A stretch of DNA of 64,000 nt from JBJMQS01 sp045802605 (GTDB taxonomy: Bacteria; Planctomycetota; Planctomycetia; Gemmatales; Gemmataceae): the NCBI GenBank assembly GCA_045802605.1, contig JBJMQS010000015.1, positions 186,001-250,000 of the forward strand, read 5' to 3'. Of this stretch, positions 51,380-59,806 are shown in pieces. The notes under the pieces were generated by a model that worked only from the letters and a program-made list of their open reading frames with translations, made no database searches and was not told where the DNA came from. Within the stretch, counting starts at the first letter, position 1; every line of letters begins with the position of its first letter. A program made the position numbers and the translations under genes.

Positions 51380-51760
51380 TTATTTATTGGGATAGGGTTT
51401 CTGCCAGAAGTTCTCGCCGCTGAGGTTCAGGGCCGGCTTGGTTTCGATGGTGCAATCGCCATTCACTTTGGTCTGACAGGACAAACGAATCTCATTCTCA
51501 TGGCCGATGGCGGCAAATACGCTGAGCGGGTGCAAACTGAAATTCACTCGTTCCATCAATGTCTTGTCGCTCAGGTTTTCCATGCCTTTTTTCACATAGA
51601 TCTTGCAGGTCCCGCAGAGGCCGAGCCCGCGACAATTGAGTAGCCTCGACGGCAGATCGGGATAGACTTCGACGCCGGCCTGGCGAAGTTCCTGCCGCAA
51701 GTTGGCGCCAGCGGCAACTTCGATATCCTTCTTTTCGTTTGCGATTGTCACCTTCGGCAT
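51380..51760 (-). CDS. [2Fe-2S] ferredoxin
   Basis: 126 residues. The plant-type cluster motif is present as NCRGLGLCGTCKIYV (C-x5-C-x2-C) plus a distal Cys in RLSCQTKV. It would act as a soluble one-electron carrier. The C-terminal extension after the last Cys (about 25 residues) includes ENFWQKPYPNK. The FabG-like gene follows after 3 nt, suggesting co-expression with a reductase step. Confidence 0.9.
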   Translation of the reverse strand: MPKVTIANEKKDIEVAAGANLRQELRQAGVEVYPDLPSRLLNCRGLGLCGTCKIYVKKGMENLSDKTLMERVNFSLHPLSVFAAIGHENEIRLSCQTKVNGDCTIETKPALNLSGENFWQKPYPNK

Positions 51761-51813
51761 GAAGCGGTCTCCCGAGCTGTTTCCCGGCTAATGTGTTGAG
51801 ATAAAATTCTATT

Positions 51814-51847
51814 TGTCAGTGGTCAGTTGTCAGTGGTCAGTTGTCAG
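51814..51847. repeat. Short tandem repeat (TTGTCAGTGGTCAG)n
   Basis: About two and a half 14-nt units are seen in the gap between the ferredoxin and phosphoesterase genes, with an inverted partial copy (CCGACAACTGACA) near 51861. It looks like a simple intergenic repeat. Confidence 0.7.
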
Positions 51848-51899
51848 AAAAGGTCCATTTGCCGACAACTGACATCGGACCACGGACTCAAAGTGAAGC

Positions 51900-52799
51900 A
51901 TGGCTCGCTTGCGATTGATTCATTTGAGCGACATTCACATCCGCGAGGCGCGGCCTGGCTGGGTTCCTCGTGATTTCCTGACAAAACGGACCTCCGGCTG
52001 GGTGAATCTGCTGCGGCGCGGGCGGCGATTTGACCGGGCGCTGCACGTAATTTCCCATTTGATCGCGGACGTAAAAAGGACCAAGCCCGATGCACTGATC
52101 TTCTCCGGGGATGCATCCGCTTTGGGGTTTCGCAGTGAAGTCCAAGCCGCGGCGATAGCACTGCACGTTGGTGATTCCCGAATGCCCCCGGCGATTGCGG
52201 TTCCCGGCAACCACGATCACTACATCCGCGCGGCCGCCAGTAGCGATGCGTTTGAATCGGCGTTCATCCCTTGGATGGTCGGCCACCGCATCGAGCCGCA
52301 TCGGTATCCTTTTGCCCGCGAGATCGGCGGCATGTGGTTCATTGGCGTCAATTCCTGCAAACCAAATCGGCTTGCGTGGGATGCCAGCGGAGCAGTCGGC
52401 CATACGCAACTGGCACGGATCGATCGTTTGCTGGGTGAGCTTCCGCTTGGGCCGCGCACGCTTGTCACGCATTATCCATTTTCCAAAGATGACGGCCGAC
52501 CTGAACCCTATTGGCATGGCTTGCGCGACCGAGTTGCGTTGGCCTCGCTTTTGGAAAAGCACGACGTGCGTCTTTGGCTTTGTGGGCATCGGCACGCGAA
52601 CTACGCTTTGCCGCCCAGCCGTGACATTCCGTTTGCCCAAATTTGTGCCGGCAGTTCGACGCAAGCGGGGCGAGCATCGTATATGGAAGTCCTGATCGAC
52701 GATGCAACCGTGACTGTTAAGCGACACGTATTCCAAGGACATGAGGAGCATTTCTTGCCGGCGAATGAGCCGGTGAACATACCTGGCGTGTTTGAGTAG
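51900..52799 (+). CDS. Calcineurin-like metallophosphoesterase
   Basis: 299 residues. All metal-binding motifs are in place: HLSDIHI (DxH) near residue 9, FSGDASALG, VPGNHDHY, VTHYPFSK and CGHRHANYA near 232. The family includes cyclic-nucleotide phosphodiesterases and phospholipases; the substrate here is open. The stop lies at the edge of a GC-rich palindrome that may terminate transcription. Confidence 0.9.
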   Translation: MARLRLIHLSDIHIREARPGWVPRDFLTKRTSGWVNLLRRGRRFDRALHVISHLIADVKRTKPDALIFSGDASALGFRSEVQAAAIALHVGDSRMPPAIAVPGNHDHYIRAAASSDAFESAFIPWMVGHRIEPHRYPFAREIGGMWFIGVNSCKPNRLAWDASGAVGHTQLARIDRLLGELPLGPRTLVTHYPFSKDDGRPEPYWHGLRDRVALASLLEKHDVRLWLCGHRHANYALPPSRDIPFAQICAGSSTQAGRASYMEVLIDDATVTVKRHVFQGHEEHFLPANEPVNIPGVFE

Positions 52800-52855
52800 G
52801 TCCCGCCTGCCGGGCGGGACCCTCAGACACGTCCCGCCCGGCAGGCGGGACCTAC
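52796..52855. repeat. 25-bp perfect inverted repeat, probable terminator
   Basis: GTAGGTCCCGCCTGCCGGGC at 52796 onward pairs with its complement ending at 52855 around a 10-nt loop. It spans the stop codons of the two convergent genes. The sequence type is another dispersed GC-rich palindrome. Confidence 0.8.
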
Positions 52856-53844
52856 TACGGGATGATCGCGGCGGCTCCGATGATCACCACCGTTTCCCAC
52901 GCGGCACCCGTGACGCTCACCTCAGGCGGGTAGAGCAAGTACGGCACCGGATCGCCCGGGTAGCAACGGCCCGCACTCGTCTCGAACCGTTGGCACGGCC
53001 GTTCGGCGAATCGGTACGGCACCAGGGCAATGTCGCGGTATGCTTCCACAGCGGACCAAATTGGCTGAATCGCACCAAGGCTCCAGCCATAGCGTTCGGT
53101 GTTCACATCTTCGCCGTAGAGACGGCCAAAGATGACGTAGTTCGGCTCGATTTGTTTGATCACACCGGCGAACGTTCTGGGTTCATAGTTCTCGAGCGAC
53201 AGCGGCTCATACGGCGGAAATACGACGTTGCCGGTTTCCATCCGTTTCGGGCGGTGCTTAATTTCCTCACGAATGCGGGCCTTCAGCTCGGCCTCGGATT
53301 CAAAGCGATAGAGCCGTTCAAACTTCGGCGGATCGACCTCAATGCCGATGTCTCTCAAACTGATGTCTGCCCCGTCGGCGTCGCTCGGCGGTGTGCCCGG
53401 AGGAGTCGACGACTGCGGAGGAGGAGCCGGCGGTTGCATCGTGAGCATGTCCGGTGCGGTTTGCGGCTGGAACATCACCGGCACTAAAATCCGCGTTTGG
53501 GGAACGACCATCACCGGTGCAGGTGCTGCCATTACCGGCTGTTCACCGACGGGCTGGAAGCTCGTTGCCGGCACTGTCGGCTGGGGAATCGCCATCATTG
53601 GCTGAGCAGGCTCGCTCGGCGAATTCACGACGATCCTCACCGGCGTGCCAGGTGCTCCCGCAGCGCCAACCGTTTCGGCACGGCGGAAGGTGTAGGTCGG
53701 AACCTTGGCGTTCCTCGTCGGCACAGCGACCGGTGCCGACTCGGTGGTGTTCGGTTGATAGGGCGACTGGGCGTAAAGTTGCGATGCGGTCAATAGGCCG
53801 GCGAGCAACACGAGCGCCCGGCGGCCGACGCGGTCAGTCGCCAT
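52855..53844 (-). CDS. Secreted Pro-rich hypothetical protein
   Basis: 329 residues from MATDRVGRRALVLLAGLLTASQ, with a signal peptide ending near AQS. A Pro/Val/Ala-rich region (about 30-165) is followed by a structured part with PKFERLYRFESEAELKARI and FPPYEPLSLENYEPRTFAG, and a hydrophobic C-terminus (WETVVIIGAAAIIP). The start overlaps the guaB stop by 11 nt, so it is expressed behind guaB. It is probably cell-envelope located. The family is not recognised. Confidence 0.72.
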   Translation of the reverse strand: MATDRVGRRALVLLAGLLTASQLYAQSPYQPNTTESAPVAVPTRNAKVPTYTFRRAETVGAAGAPGTPVRIVVNSPSEPAQPMMAIPQPTVPATSFQPVGEQPVMAAPAPVMVVPQTRILVPVMFQPQTAPDMLTMQPPAPPPQSSTPPGTPPSDADGADISLRDIGIEVDPPKFERLYRFESEAELKARIREEIKHRPKRMETGNVVFPPYEPLSLENYEPRTFAGVIKQIEPNYVIFGRLYGEDVNTERYGWSLGAIQPIWSAVEAYRDIALVPYRFAERPCQRFETSAGRCYPGDPVPYLLYPPEVSVTGAAWETVVIIGAAAIIP

Positions 53845-55303
53845 TCGCCAGGCGGAAATCCGCCGAGCTGTAGTTGGGTGCTTCTTGCGTGATGAAGATG
53901 TCATGCGGATGGCTCTCCTGCACTGAAGCCGCGCTGACCTGGATAAACCGGGCCTTCGTCCTCAGCTCGTCGATCGTACCTGTGCCGCAGTAGCCCATTC
54001 CGGCTCGCAGACCGCCCACTAGCTGCACCACGAATGGCGCCAGCGGTCCCTTGTACGGCACTCTGCCTTCGACACCCTCGGGGACCAGTTTGCTGGTCAC
54101 CGTTTCCTTTTGCTGATACCGGTCGCGGGAGCCATCCATCATGGCGCCCATTGATCCCATGCCGCGGTACGTCTTGAAGCTGCGTCCCTTGTAGATAATC
54201 GTCTGCCCCGGGCTTTCCGCGAGGCCGGCGAACAGTCCGCCGATCATCACGCAGTTCGCACCCGCGGCGATGGCTTTCGTCATGTCGCCGGAGAAGCGGA
54301 TGCCTCCATCGGCGATGATCGGCACGCCACCCGCGCCCTGGGTCGCACGGGCAATCGCGGTGATCTGCGGCACACCCACTCCCGAGACGACCCGCGTCGT
54401 GCAGATCGAGCCCGGCCCAATGCCCACCTTCACCGCGTCCGCCCCGGCTTTCACCAGCGCGGCCGCCCCTTCTTCCGTGGCCACGTTGCCCGCGATCACA
54501 TCGATCCCGAACCGCTTTTTGATTTCGCGGACGGTCTCGATCACATTGCGGCTATGGCCATGGGCCGAGTCCACAACCAGCACGTCAACGCCGGCCTTGA
54601 TCAGCGACTCGGCCCGCTCGAACTCGAACACGCCCATCGCCGCCCCGACACGTAGCCGGCCTCGCCGGTCTTTGCTCGCATTGGGGAAGTTTTGGAGCTT
54701 GTCGATGTCCTTGATCGTAATCAGGCCCCTCAGTCGGTATTGATCGTCAACCAGCAAAAGTTTCTCGACTTTATTTCTTGTAAGGATTGATTCGGCTGTA
54801 TCGAGTGTGGTGTCTTCAGGGGCAGTGACCAGGTTTTCTTTGGTCATGACCTCCGAAACGGCTAAAGAATTGTCGGTCAAAAACCGAAGGTCGCGCCGCG
54901 TCAGAATTCCCCGCAGCTTACCACCGCTGGTAATTGGCACCCCGCTGATCTTGAGCTGTTCCATGAGCTTGCGCGCGGTGCCGACGGTTTCCTCGGGCGG
55001 TAACTGAATGGGGTCGGTGATGATGCCATTCGCGCTGCGCTTGACCTTATCCACCTCGGTGGTCTGAGCCTGGATGGTCAGATTCTTGTGGATGATCCCA
55101 AGCCCGCCCTCCTGGGCCAACGCGATCGCCAGGTCGGACTCGGTGACCGTGTCCATCGGCGAAGAGATGATCGGGATATTGAGCGTGATGTTCCGCGTCA
55201 GTTGCGTTTTGACATCGACCTCGGCCGGCACGACGTCGCTGTACCCCGGTTCGAGGAGAACGTCGTCGAAAGTGATTCCCTGCGAAGAAATTCGGTCGAG
55301 CAT
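53834..55303 (-). CDS. guaB: Inosine-5'-monophosphate dehydrogenase
   Basis: 489 residues. MLDRISSQGITFDDVLLEPGYSD is the family N-terminus. Two CBS domains lie at about 95-210. The catalytic loop is IGPGSICTTRVVSGVG near residue 300, and the flap carries YRGMGSMGAM. It oxidises IMP to XMP with NAD+, the first committed step of GMP synthesis. ATG 55303 with GAAGGG is preferred over an upstream in-frame extension. It is followed in overlap by the secreted Pro-rich gene. Confidence 0.96.
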   Translation of the reverse strand: MLDRISSQGITFDDVLLEPGYSDVVPAEVDVKTQLTRNITLNIPIISSPMDTVTESDLAIALAQEGGLGIIHKNLTIQAQTTEVDKVKRSANGIITDPIQLPPEETVGTARKLMEQLKISGVPITSGGKLRGILTRRDLRFLTDNSLAVSEVMTKENLVTAPEDTTLDTAESILTRNKVEKLLLVDDQYRLRGLITIKDIDKLQNFPNASKDRRGRLRVGAAMGVFEFERAESLIKAGVDVLVVDSAHGHSRNVIETVREIKKRFGIDVIAGNVATEEGAAALVKAGADAVKVGIGPGSICTTRVVSGVGVPQITAIARATQGAGGVPIIADGGIRFSGDMTKAIAAGANCVMIGGLFAGLAESPGQTIIYKGRSFKTYRGMGSMGAMMDGSRDRYQQKETVTSKLVPEGVEGRVPYKGPLAPFVVQLVGGLRAGMGYCGTGTIDELRTKARFIQVSAASVQESHPHDIFITQEAPNYSSADFRLANGD

Positions 55304-55406
55304 GGTCTGAGGCCCTTCATAGATTTCGTTGCATTGTAGGGAACCCACGAGGCGATGGTGCAGGCCAGGTTAGAAGGCGAAAAATCGGGTCGTGATTTCC
55401 GCCGCC

Positions 55407-55476
55407 GGTCCAACGGACCGCGATACCTTAGCCCAGGCCGCTAGGCCTGGGCTAAGGTATCGCGGTCCGTTGGACC
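55407..55476. repeat. 33-bp perfect inverted repeat
   Basis: The arms 55407-55439 and 55444-55476 are exact complements around GCTA. The right arm begins GGCCTGGGCTAAGGTATCGC. It lies upstream of guaB, between it and copy 2 of the 0.41-kb element. Confidence 0.88.
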
Positions 55477-55502
55477 GCAAACGAATCCGATCCCGATTGT
55501 CA

Positions 55503-55914
55503 GCGCGCAGCACTGCCTGGGAAAATGCGAGCGGGTGCAGTGGGCGTTTGAGTTGTTGTTGGTGAATCTTCCTCGCCGAGCGGGAGCGCTTGCTCCTCTC
55601 ACGCCTCTTTGTGGAAGTTGACGAAGCTCGCCGCCTTGTGTTTAAGGGCGGCTTTGCCGGGCGAGCAGTGGAATTGGCCGCCCGGTCGTCGCTTGCGGTG
55701 GTGGTAGTAGTGGTGGTGGTGTTCGTCTGCGACGACCGCAATTGGGCATGGGCCCCACAGAAGTGGAGCACCCGTCTCACAAGAGTGAGACGATCGCCCG
55801 CTCGCATCCCCCAGAACAGTCCGCGAGCATTTGATGTTGACCTCGGCCGCGGCCAACAGGAAATGCCAAGAGGAAGTATTTCATACTTTGGGGCCGAAGG
55901 CAAATGAAAATGGA
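55503..55914 (-). repeat. Dispersed 0.41-kb element, copy 2 (inverted relative to copy 1)
   Basis: Reverse-complement match to 8055-8469. The central part of about 145 nt appears identical and the ends carry substitutions and small indels. In this copy the frame encoding the His/Tyr-rich segment runs further upstream (AAAEVNIKCSR...), and a signal-peptide-like MKYFLLAF lies in another frame. This fits a decayed small secreted-protein gene, but the strong conservation centres on the stem-forming core. Confidence 0.75.
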
Positions 55915-55956
55915 AATGTTGCAACGAGCGCACCTGCCGCCGCGGGGTGCCAAGGT

Positions 55957-56186
55957 GCCAGGGGTTGAAACCCCTGGCTACGTTTCGTTCGTCCTCCGGA
56001 CGAGAGTGCATCGGAAGTTTTCGCCCGGAGGGCGCACGATCGTAGCCAGGGGATTCATCCCCTGGTACGAGGAATCCTCCACGCGCCCCGCCCCGTAGGG
56101 CGGACGAGAGCGTGCGCAATGCGAATCACCGTCGTCGCGCGCCAGAGGTTGAAACCTCTGGTTACAATCGTGCGCCCTCCGGGCGA
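55957..56186. repeat. Cluster of small palindromic repeats
   Basis: Repeated modules of type CCAGGGGTTGAAACCCCTGG (55958), CCAGGGGATTCATCCCCTGG (56046) and CCAGAGGTTGAAACCTCTGG (56142) alternate with CGCCCGGAGGGCGCACGAT or its complement. They look like REP-type units of one family in both orientations. No gene is seen from 55915 to 56383. Confidence 0.8.
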
Positions 56187-56383
56187 AAATGTGGAGAGCG
56201 AGGATAGATAGCGCCAGCCAGGTTAGCGCGCATATGTGGCCGGTGCGATCTATCTCGCGGATCCCATGAGCGAGTCATCATAAGGCGAAGCGAAGCAATG
56301 AGTTTCTTGCGAATGAAATCGCGTCTGTGTTGTATTCTGGCTGCGGACAGATAATCAATGGTTCGCCGGCTTGGAAGATGCCT

Positions 56384-56833
56384 ATGCCTCGCCTAGCGTC
56401 AGTTTATGCCCGTGATCGCGACTACATCATCCAGCCGTCTTCCTGGACCACAACCGGACTTCGCATTGGGACAGATCCAATAGAGGTGTTGCCGGGTGAT
56501 GCCGACTCCACCAAATTGGGCGCGGCACTCCGAAAAGCGCTGACTGCAGCCCAAGAGGGGGTCACAAACCCTACGGACTGGAAAGCGCACCTCGAACCGT
56601 TCCTCCAAAGTGCCGAGATACGAAGCTGGAATGTGCTCCAAAAATCTGCGAAGATGTGCGACGTTGAGGCGATGGATGGTGAATTGCGAATTACTCCCAG
56701 CAGAAATGGCGGGACATCGGGGCCAGACAAGGGATACCATCCAATCGCCGATCAAGCCGTCGTGCTACCGCAAGATTGTTCCGCCGAAGAACTGGGTGCT
56801 GTGGTGTTGCGAGCCCTGTCGCTTTGCTGTTGA
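56384..56833 (+). CDS. Contact-dependent inhibition immunity-like protein
   Basis: 149 residues from MPRLASVYARDRDYIIQPSS. ATG 56384 is chosen because GGAAG sits six nt upstream. The pattern ARDRDYIIQPSSWTTTGLRIG ... LGAALRKALTAAQ ... WNVLQKSA ... LRITPSRNGG ... EELGAVVLRAL resembles CdiI-type immunity proteins as I recall them. No toxin (CdiA-like) gene is adjacent, so it would be an orphan immunity gene. It is the first gene of the attC-like array, and a half-site (GGCGAACC, 56850) follows its stop. Confidence 0.6.
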   Translation: MPRLASVYARDRDYIIQPSSWTTTGLRIGTDPIEVLPGDADSTKLGAALRKALTAAQEGVTNPTDWKAHLEPFLQSAEIRSWNVLQKSAKMCDVEAMDGELRITPSRNGGTSGPDKGYHPIADQAVVLPQDCSAEELGAVVLRALSLCC

Positions 56834-56907
56834 AGTCTGTGAAGGCGCCGGCGAACCATGACGTTGCATTTGACCGGGCCCGCATGACGGTTTTTTGAGA
56901 AAGGCAC

Positions 56908-57000
56908 GCCGAACCAAGCGCTGCAACAGACCGCAGGGGCACGTAGAGGTTCTGGGATTCTTAGCTCATTTCGCCCCGCGGCTGAGCGGGGTAGTTCGGC
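56908..57000 (+). repeat. attC-like element 1
   Basis: 93 bp bounded by GCCGAAC (56908-56914) and its exact complement GTTCGGC (56994-57000). The inner sequence begins CAAGCGCTGCAACAGACCGC and has a secondary stem (CCCCGCGGCTGAGCGGGG). A GGAGG site and GTG start follow within 20 nt, the arrangement of integron cassettes. The end boxes differ from canonical GCCTAAC/GTTAGGC by one base pair. Confidence 0.55.
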
Positions 57001-57019
57001 GACCGGAGGCGCGATCGAA

Positions 57020-57328
57020 GTGGATGGGGCTGACCCGCTTAACCCGGCTACCGTTCACGACCGCGAGTCGTTTTTGACATTCGTGCGGGCCTTGGTGGCA
57101 GACCGTGAGGCCGCCGTGAAAGCGGAGAAACGAGGGCCGACCGACCCCCGCGCGCTCAGAATTATGCAGGATGCCGGTGGGTGGTACAACTTCACCATCG
57201 AGGCCTACCTGGATGCCGCGCTCCGGTGGGCCGAGGACTCGGACATGGGCGAGTCCCAGGCGCTGCCGGCAAGTCCTTCGTGGAAGGCGTTCGCAACGTT
57301 TCTGTTGTGCGGCAAGATTTACGAGTAG
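57020..57328 (+). CDS. Small cassette-type hypothetical protein
   Basis: 102 residues starting with GTG, preceded by GGAGG at 57005-57009. The sequence ESFLTFVRALVADREAAV ... GGWYNFTIEAYLDAALRWAED ... WKAFATFLLCGKIYE is soluble and compact, resembling the DUF7660-like small proteins often seen in polymorphic-toxin immunity loci. It sits between attC-like elements 1 and 2. Function is unknown. Confidence 0.65.
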   Translation: MDGADPLNPATVHDRESFLTFVRALVADREAAVKAEKRGPTDPRALRIMQDAGGWYNFTIEAYLDAALRWAEDSDMGESQALPASPSWKAFATFLLCGKIYE

Positions 57329-57348
57329 ATGGCGCCCAACAAAGGCAG

Positions 57349-57442
57349 GCCGAACCAGGCGCTGAAGCTGTCTGGGGTGAGCGTGTCGTGTAGTTTGAAG
57401 GCATCTAGGGAATCGCTTCGGAAGGTGAGCGAAGCGTTCGGT
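57349..57442 (+). repeat. attC-like element 2
   Basis: 94 bp from GCCGAAC (57349) to GTTCGGT (57436-57442). It contains GTGTAGTTTGAAG in the middle and GTGAGCGAAGCGTTCGG at the right end, both shared with elements 4 and 5. A GGAGG site and an ATG follow at once. Confidence 0.6.
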
Positions 57443-57484
57443 GGCGGAGGGCGCACCGATGGCTAATGCGGCCCTGATCGGCCA

Positions 57485-57772
57485 ATGCTGCACGCGATCG
57501 ATGAGTACGAGGCGGGTAGGCTGTCATCGGAGCAGGTGGAACGGTTTATCGACTTCCACATTCAGGGGTTGGAGCGAATTGGATTGCAAGAGATCCACGA
57601 GTCGCGTCGCTTGTGCTATCGGCTCGTAAGGGCTCATTACGACGTCGGCGAGGACGAGTTCATCAAAGTCCAGCAGGTTCCGGTCGTTGTCGCTGAGTTG
57701 CGGCGGTTCTTGCGGTCTCTGCCCAATGGCCCAGACAGCGAACCAGGCACTGCAGCAGACGGCGGCACCTGA
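57485..57772 (+). CDS. Small cassette-type hypothetical protein, N-terminus possibly frameshifted
   Basis: 95 residues (MLHAIDEYEAGRLSSEQVER...), helical, resembling small proteins of immunity loci. The ribosome-binding site GGAGG (57446) and ATG 57460 are in another frame (MANAALIGQ...) that would join this one by a single-base shift near 57480. The natural N-terminus may thus be longer. The C-terminus (GPDSEPGTAADGGT) is coded by the start of the next attC-like element, as also seen for the gene at 60260-60613. Confidence 0.55.
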   Translation: MLHAIDEYEAGRLSSEQVERFIDFHIQGLERIGLQEIHESRRLCYRLVRAHYDVGEDEFIKVQQVPVVVAELRRFLRSLPNGPDSEPGTAADGGT

Positions 57773-57830
57773 ATTAGTTTCACGGGACCTGTATCTTAAG
57801 CGGCGGGGCGGCTGCGCTTTATCGATATGC
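57737..57830 (+). repeat. Degenerate attC-like element 3
   Basis: It starts AGCGAACCAGGCACTGCAGC, matching the left end of the other elements. The right end is diverged (ATGCGTTTATG) and lacks a proper complement. The next ORF starts 5 nt later, as expected for a cassette boundary. Confidence 0.45.
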
Positions 57831-57834
57831 GTTT

Positions 57835-58200
57835 ATGATGAAACCGGAATACGAAATCCCACCTGATCGAGAACGTCAGTTTGACATCATTGCCGTCGCG
57901 TCGGAGAGAACTCTGCAGTGGGCGCGTGAAAGAGGCGCTAGGCTTGAGCACATTTATCCAGTCGTGCCTTTCGTTGAAACCGACTTCAGTATGGATGCTT
58001 GGCTTTTTTTCGACTCCGAGGATCGAATTGCGCAGTACCGAGTCGATGGTTCTGCCGAAGAGATCGTTGCTCAGTTTACTGCTGATCTCGCCCAAGCTGG
58101 CTACCCGGCCGAGTGGTCCAAGTTGGTGAACTGTCACTTTGCGTCAAAAGAAGTTGTGGACCGCGAGTACGAAGGAAGCTACTACCTATTTCTAAGGTGA
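57835..58200 (+). CDS. Small cassette-type hypothetical protein
   Basis: 121 residues beginning MMKPEYEIPPDRERQFDI. Mixed alpha/beta composition with FVETDFSMDAWLFFDSEDRI in the middle; no signal peptide or membrane segment. It directly follows element 3 and precedes element 4 by about 17 nt. I do not recognise the family. Size and context suggest an immunity-like or other cassette-borne protein. Confidence 0.6.
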   Translation: MMKPEYEIPPDRERQFDIIAVASERTLQWARERGARLEHIYPVVPFVETDFSMDAWLFFDSEDRIAQYRVDGSAEEIVAQFTADLAQAGYPAEWSKLVNCHFASKEVVDREYEGSYYLFLR

Positions 58201-58216
58201 GTGGCACCAGTCCCGA

Positions 58217-58309
58217 GGCATAAACAATCGCGGCACCTGCCCGGGCCGGCCGGTTCGCGTAGTTTGTAGTAGCCGGGCGATTGCCCTGCCAGTGAGCGAA
58301 GCGTTCGGC
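58217..58309 (+). repeat. attC-like element 4
   Basis: About 93 bp. The left end GGCATAAAC is variant; the middle has GCGTAGTTTGTAG and the right end GTGAGCGAAGCGTTCGGC is the shared block. The next ORF starts 17 nt downstream. Confidence 0.55.
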
Positions 58310-58325
58310 CAAAGAGACCGCAGGA

Positions 58326-58838
58326 ATGGCGCGGCAACCGATGGAGGAATTGGACGATTATTCGCGGGTGCTAGTACCCATCATCCTGGCTCGATTCCCA
58401 GCGTGGGAGCCGTTCGCCAAACTTTCGCCTCGCCCCGATGGTGCAGGCAATGTAGTCGAGTTCAACGTGCCGTGTCCGTCCCGCGGGGCCGAATCCGGAC
58501 TTTGGGTTTCGACAGCGGACGAGGAGTTGTCTGTGGGGTTTCACACCCACCACAGCCATTTCACCAACTATGACGATTGCACCAACCGCGAGACAATCGA
58601 GGCCGGCCTGGACTACGCTGCGGCAATTTTCGAAGACCGGGTGGGGGTGTTGAGCTACTACAGTGGGAGTAAGTTTGTTGGGTCGAGCTCAGTCGAACTT
58701 CCTCACAGAAACTCACTGCCCGACCTTTATGAAGACATGGGGTTGGCGGAAAAGCTCCTCGGTACGCTCCCTCCCTGTGACCGGGTGACCCTACGATGTT
58801 GGTCGGGGCGGTTCGACCGGGACGAGATTCGGGCTTAA
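58326..58838 (+). CDS. Cassette-type hypothetical protein
   Basis: 170 residues from MARQPMEELDDYSRVLVPII. It contains GLWVSTADEELSVGFHTHHSHFTNYDD and ends RCWSGRFDRDEIRA; soluble, alpha/beta. The overall look (an acidic small domain with an aromatic-rich GFHTHHSHF segment) is that of immunity proteins of polymorphic toxin systems, but this is an impression only. After its stop a possible degenerate element runs from GCTTAAC (58833) to about 58893. Confidence 0.6.
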   Translation: MARQPMEELDDYSRVLVPIILARFPAWEPFAKLSPRPDGAGNVVEFNVPCPSRGAESGLWVSTADEELSVGFHTHHSHFTNYDDCTNRETIEAGLDYAAAIFEDRVGVLSYYSGSKFVGSSSVELPHRNSLPDLYEDMGLAEKLLGTLPPCDRVTLRCWSGRFDRDEIRA

Positions 58839-58960
58839 CCATGCGTCGCACTGGCCAGCGCAGGCATACCGGCGCAGTAGAGTCGCGTTCAGCCAGCCCC
58901 CGCCGCTGCTGAGCGAAGCAGTCCGCAACGAGTGACGACGCTTCTTCGAGATGAGTCAAC

Positions 58961-59689
58961 ATGAGCGAACCGCGGAAGACAGCCATCGTCACCGGAGCCT
59001 CGCAAGGAATCGGCGCTGGCATCGTGAAAGCGTTCGTCGAACATGGCTTCAACGTCGTTGCCAATTCCAGGAAAGTGACTGAATCCACCGAGGTCTCGGC
59101 CTCGGACAATGTGGCGCTCGTGGATGGCCACATCGGCGAGCGGGCCACCGCAGCAAAGATCGTCGAGACGGCGCTGTCGCGTTTCAAGTCGATCCATGTT
59201 CTGGTCAACAACGCTGGCATTTTCTTCACCAAGCCGTTCACCGATTACACGGCCGAGGACTTCAAATCGCTCGTCTCGACGAATGTCGAGGGTTTCCTGT
59301 ATGTGAGTCAACTCGTCTTCAAGCAAATGTTGGCGCAGAAGACGGGCGGAAGTATCGTCACCATCACGGCGGCTTTGGCGCGCAACCCGATCCGCGGCGT
59401 CTCGGCGGCGGTGCCGATGATCACCAAAGGCGGCTTAGAAACGGTCACCCAACATCTGGCGATGGAGTACGCGAAGGACGGCATCCGCGTCAATGCGGTC
59501 GCTCCCGGCGCCGTTAACACTCCTCTTCATCGGGATACTCCCAAGGATGTGTTGGAGAGTCTTTCGCCGATGGGTCGGCCTTCGAGCGTCCAGGACATCG
59601 TGGACGCGGTCCTATACCTGACCAATCCTCCGACGGTCACGGGCCACATTCTGTACGTCGATGGCGGTGCGCACTTTGGCCATTGGTAA
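58961..59689 (+). CDS. Short-chain dehydrogenase/reductase
   Basis: 242 residues. TAIVTGASQGIGAGIV and VLVNNAG are classical SDR motifs. At the catalytic position the usual Tyr-x3-Lys is not obvious: the segment reads ITAALARNPIRGVSAAVPMITKGGLET, with Met in place of Tyr before ITKG. The Ser position is also changed (TITAALA). It may be a divergent or inactive SDR. GHILYVDGGAHFGHW is a normal SDR ending. It precedes the NIPSNAP gene by 117 nt. Confidence 0.82.
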   Translation: MSEPRKTAIVTGASQGIGAGIVKAFVEHGFNVVANSRKVTESTEVSASDNVALVDGHIGERATAAKIVETALSRFKSIHVLVNNAGIFFTKPFTDYTAEDFKSLVSTNVEGFLYVSQLVFKQMLAQKTGGSIVTITAALARNPIRGVSAAVPMITKGGLETVTQHLAMEYAKDGIRVNAVAPGAVNTPLHRDTPKDVLESLSPMGRPSSVQDIVDAVLYLTNPPTVTGHILYVDGGAHFGHW

Positions 59690-59806
59690 GTGATGATCCC
59701 AAGGTGACTGTCGATCTCAAGGGACGTGGATTTTTCGGATAACAATTGCCGCAGTGAGTGTGTCATTGGCAGGCCTCGCCGTGCACTGGCCAAAGGAGAC
59801 GAGAAA

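Noticed and set aside
58833..58893. Full attC-like element after the 170-aa cassette gene
   Set aside because: GCTTAAC fits a left box but the candidate right box (GTTCAGC) is not complementary and the shared right-end block is missing; at most a decayed element.
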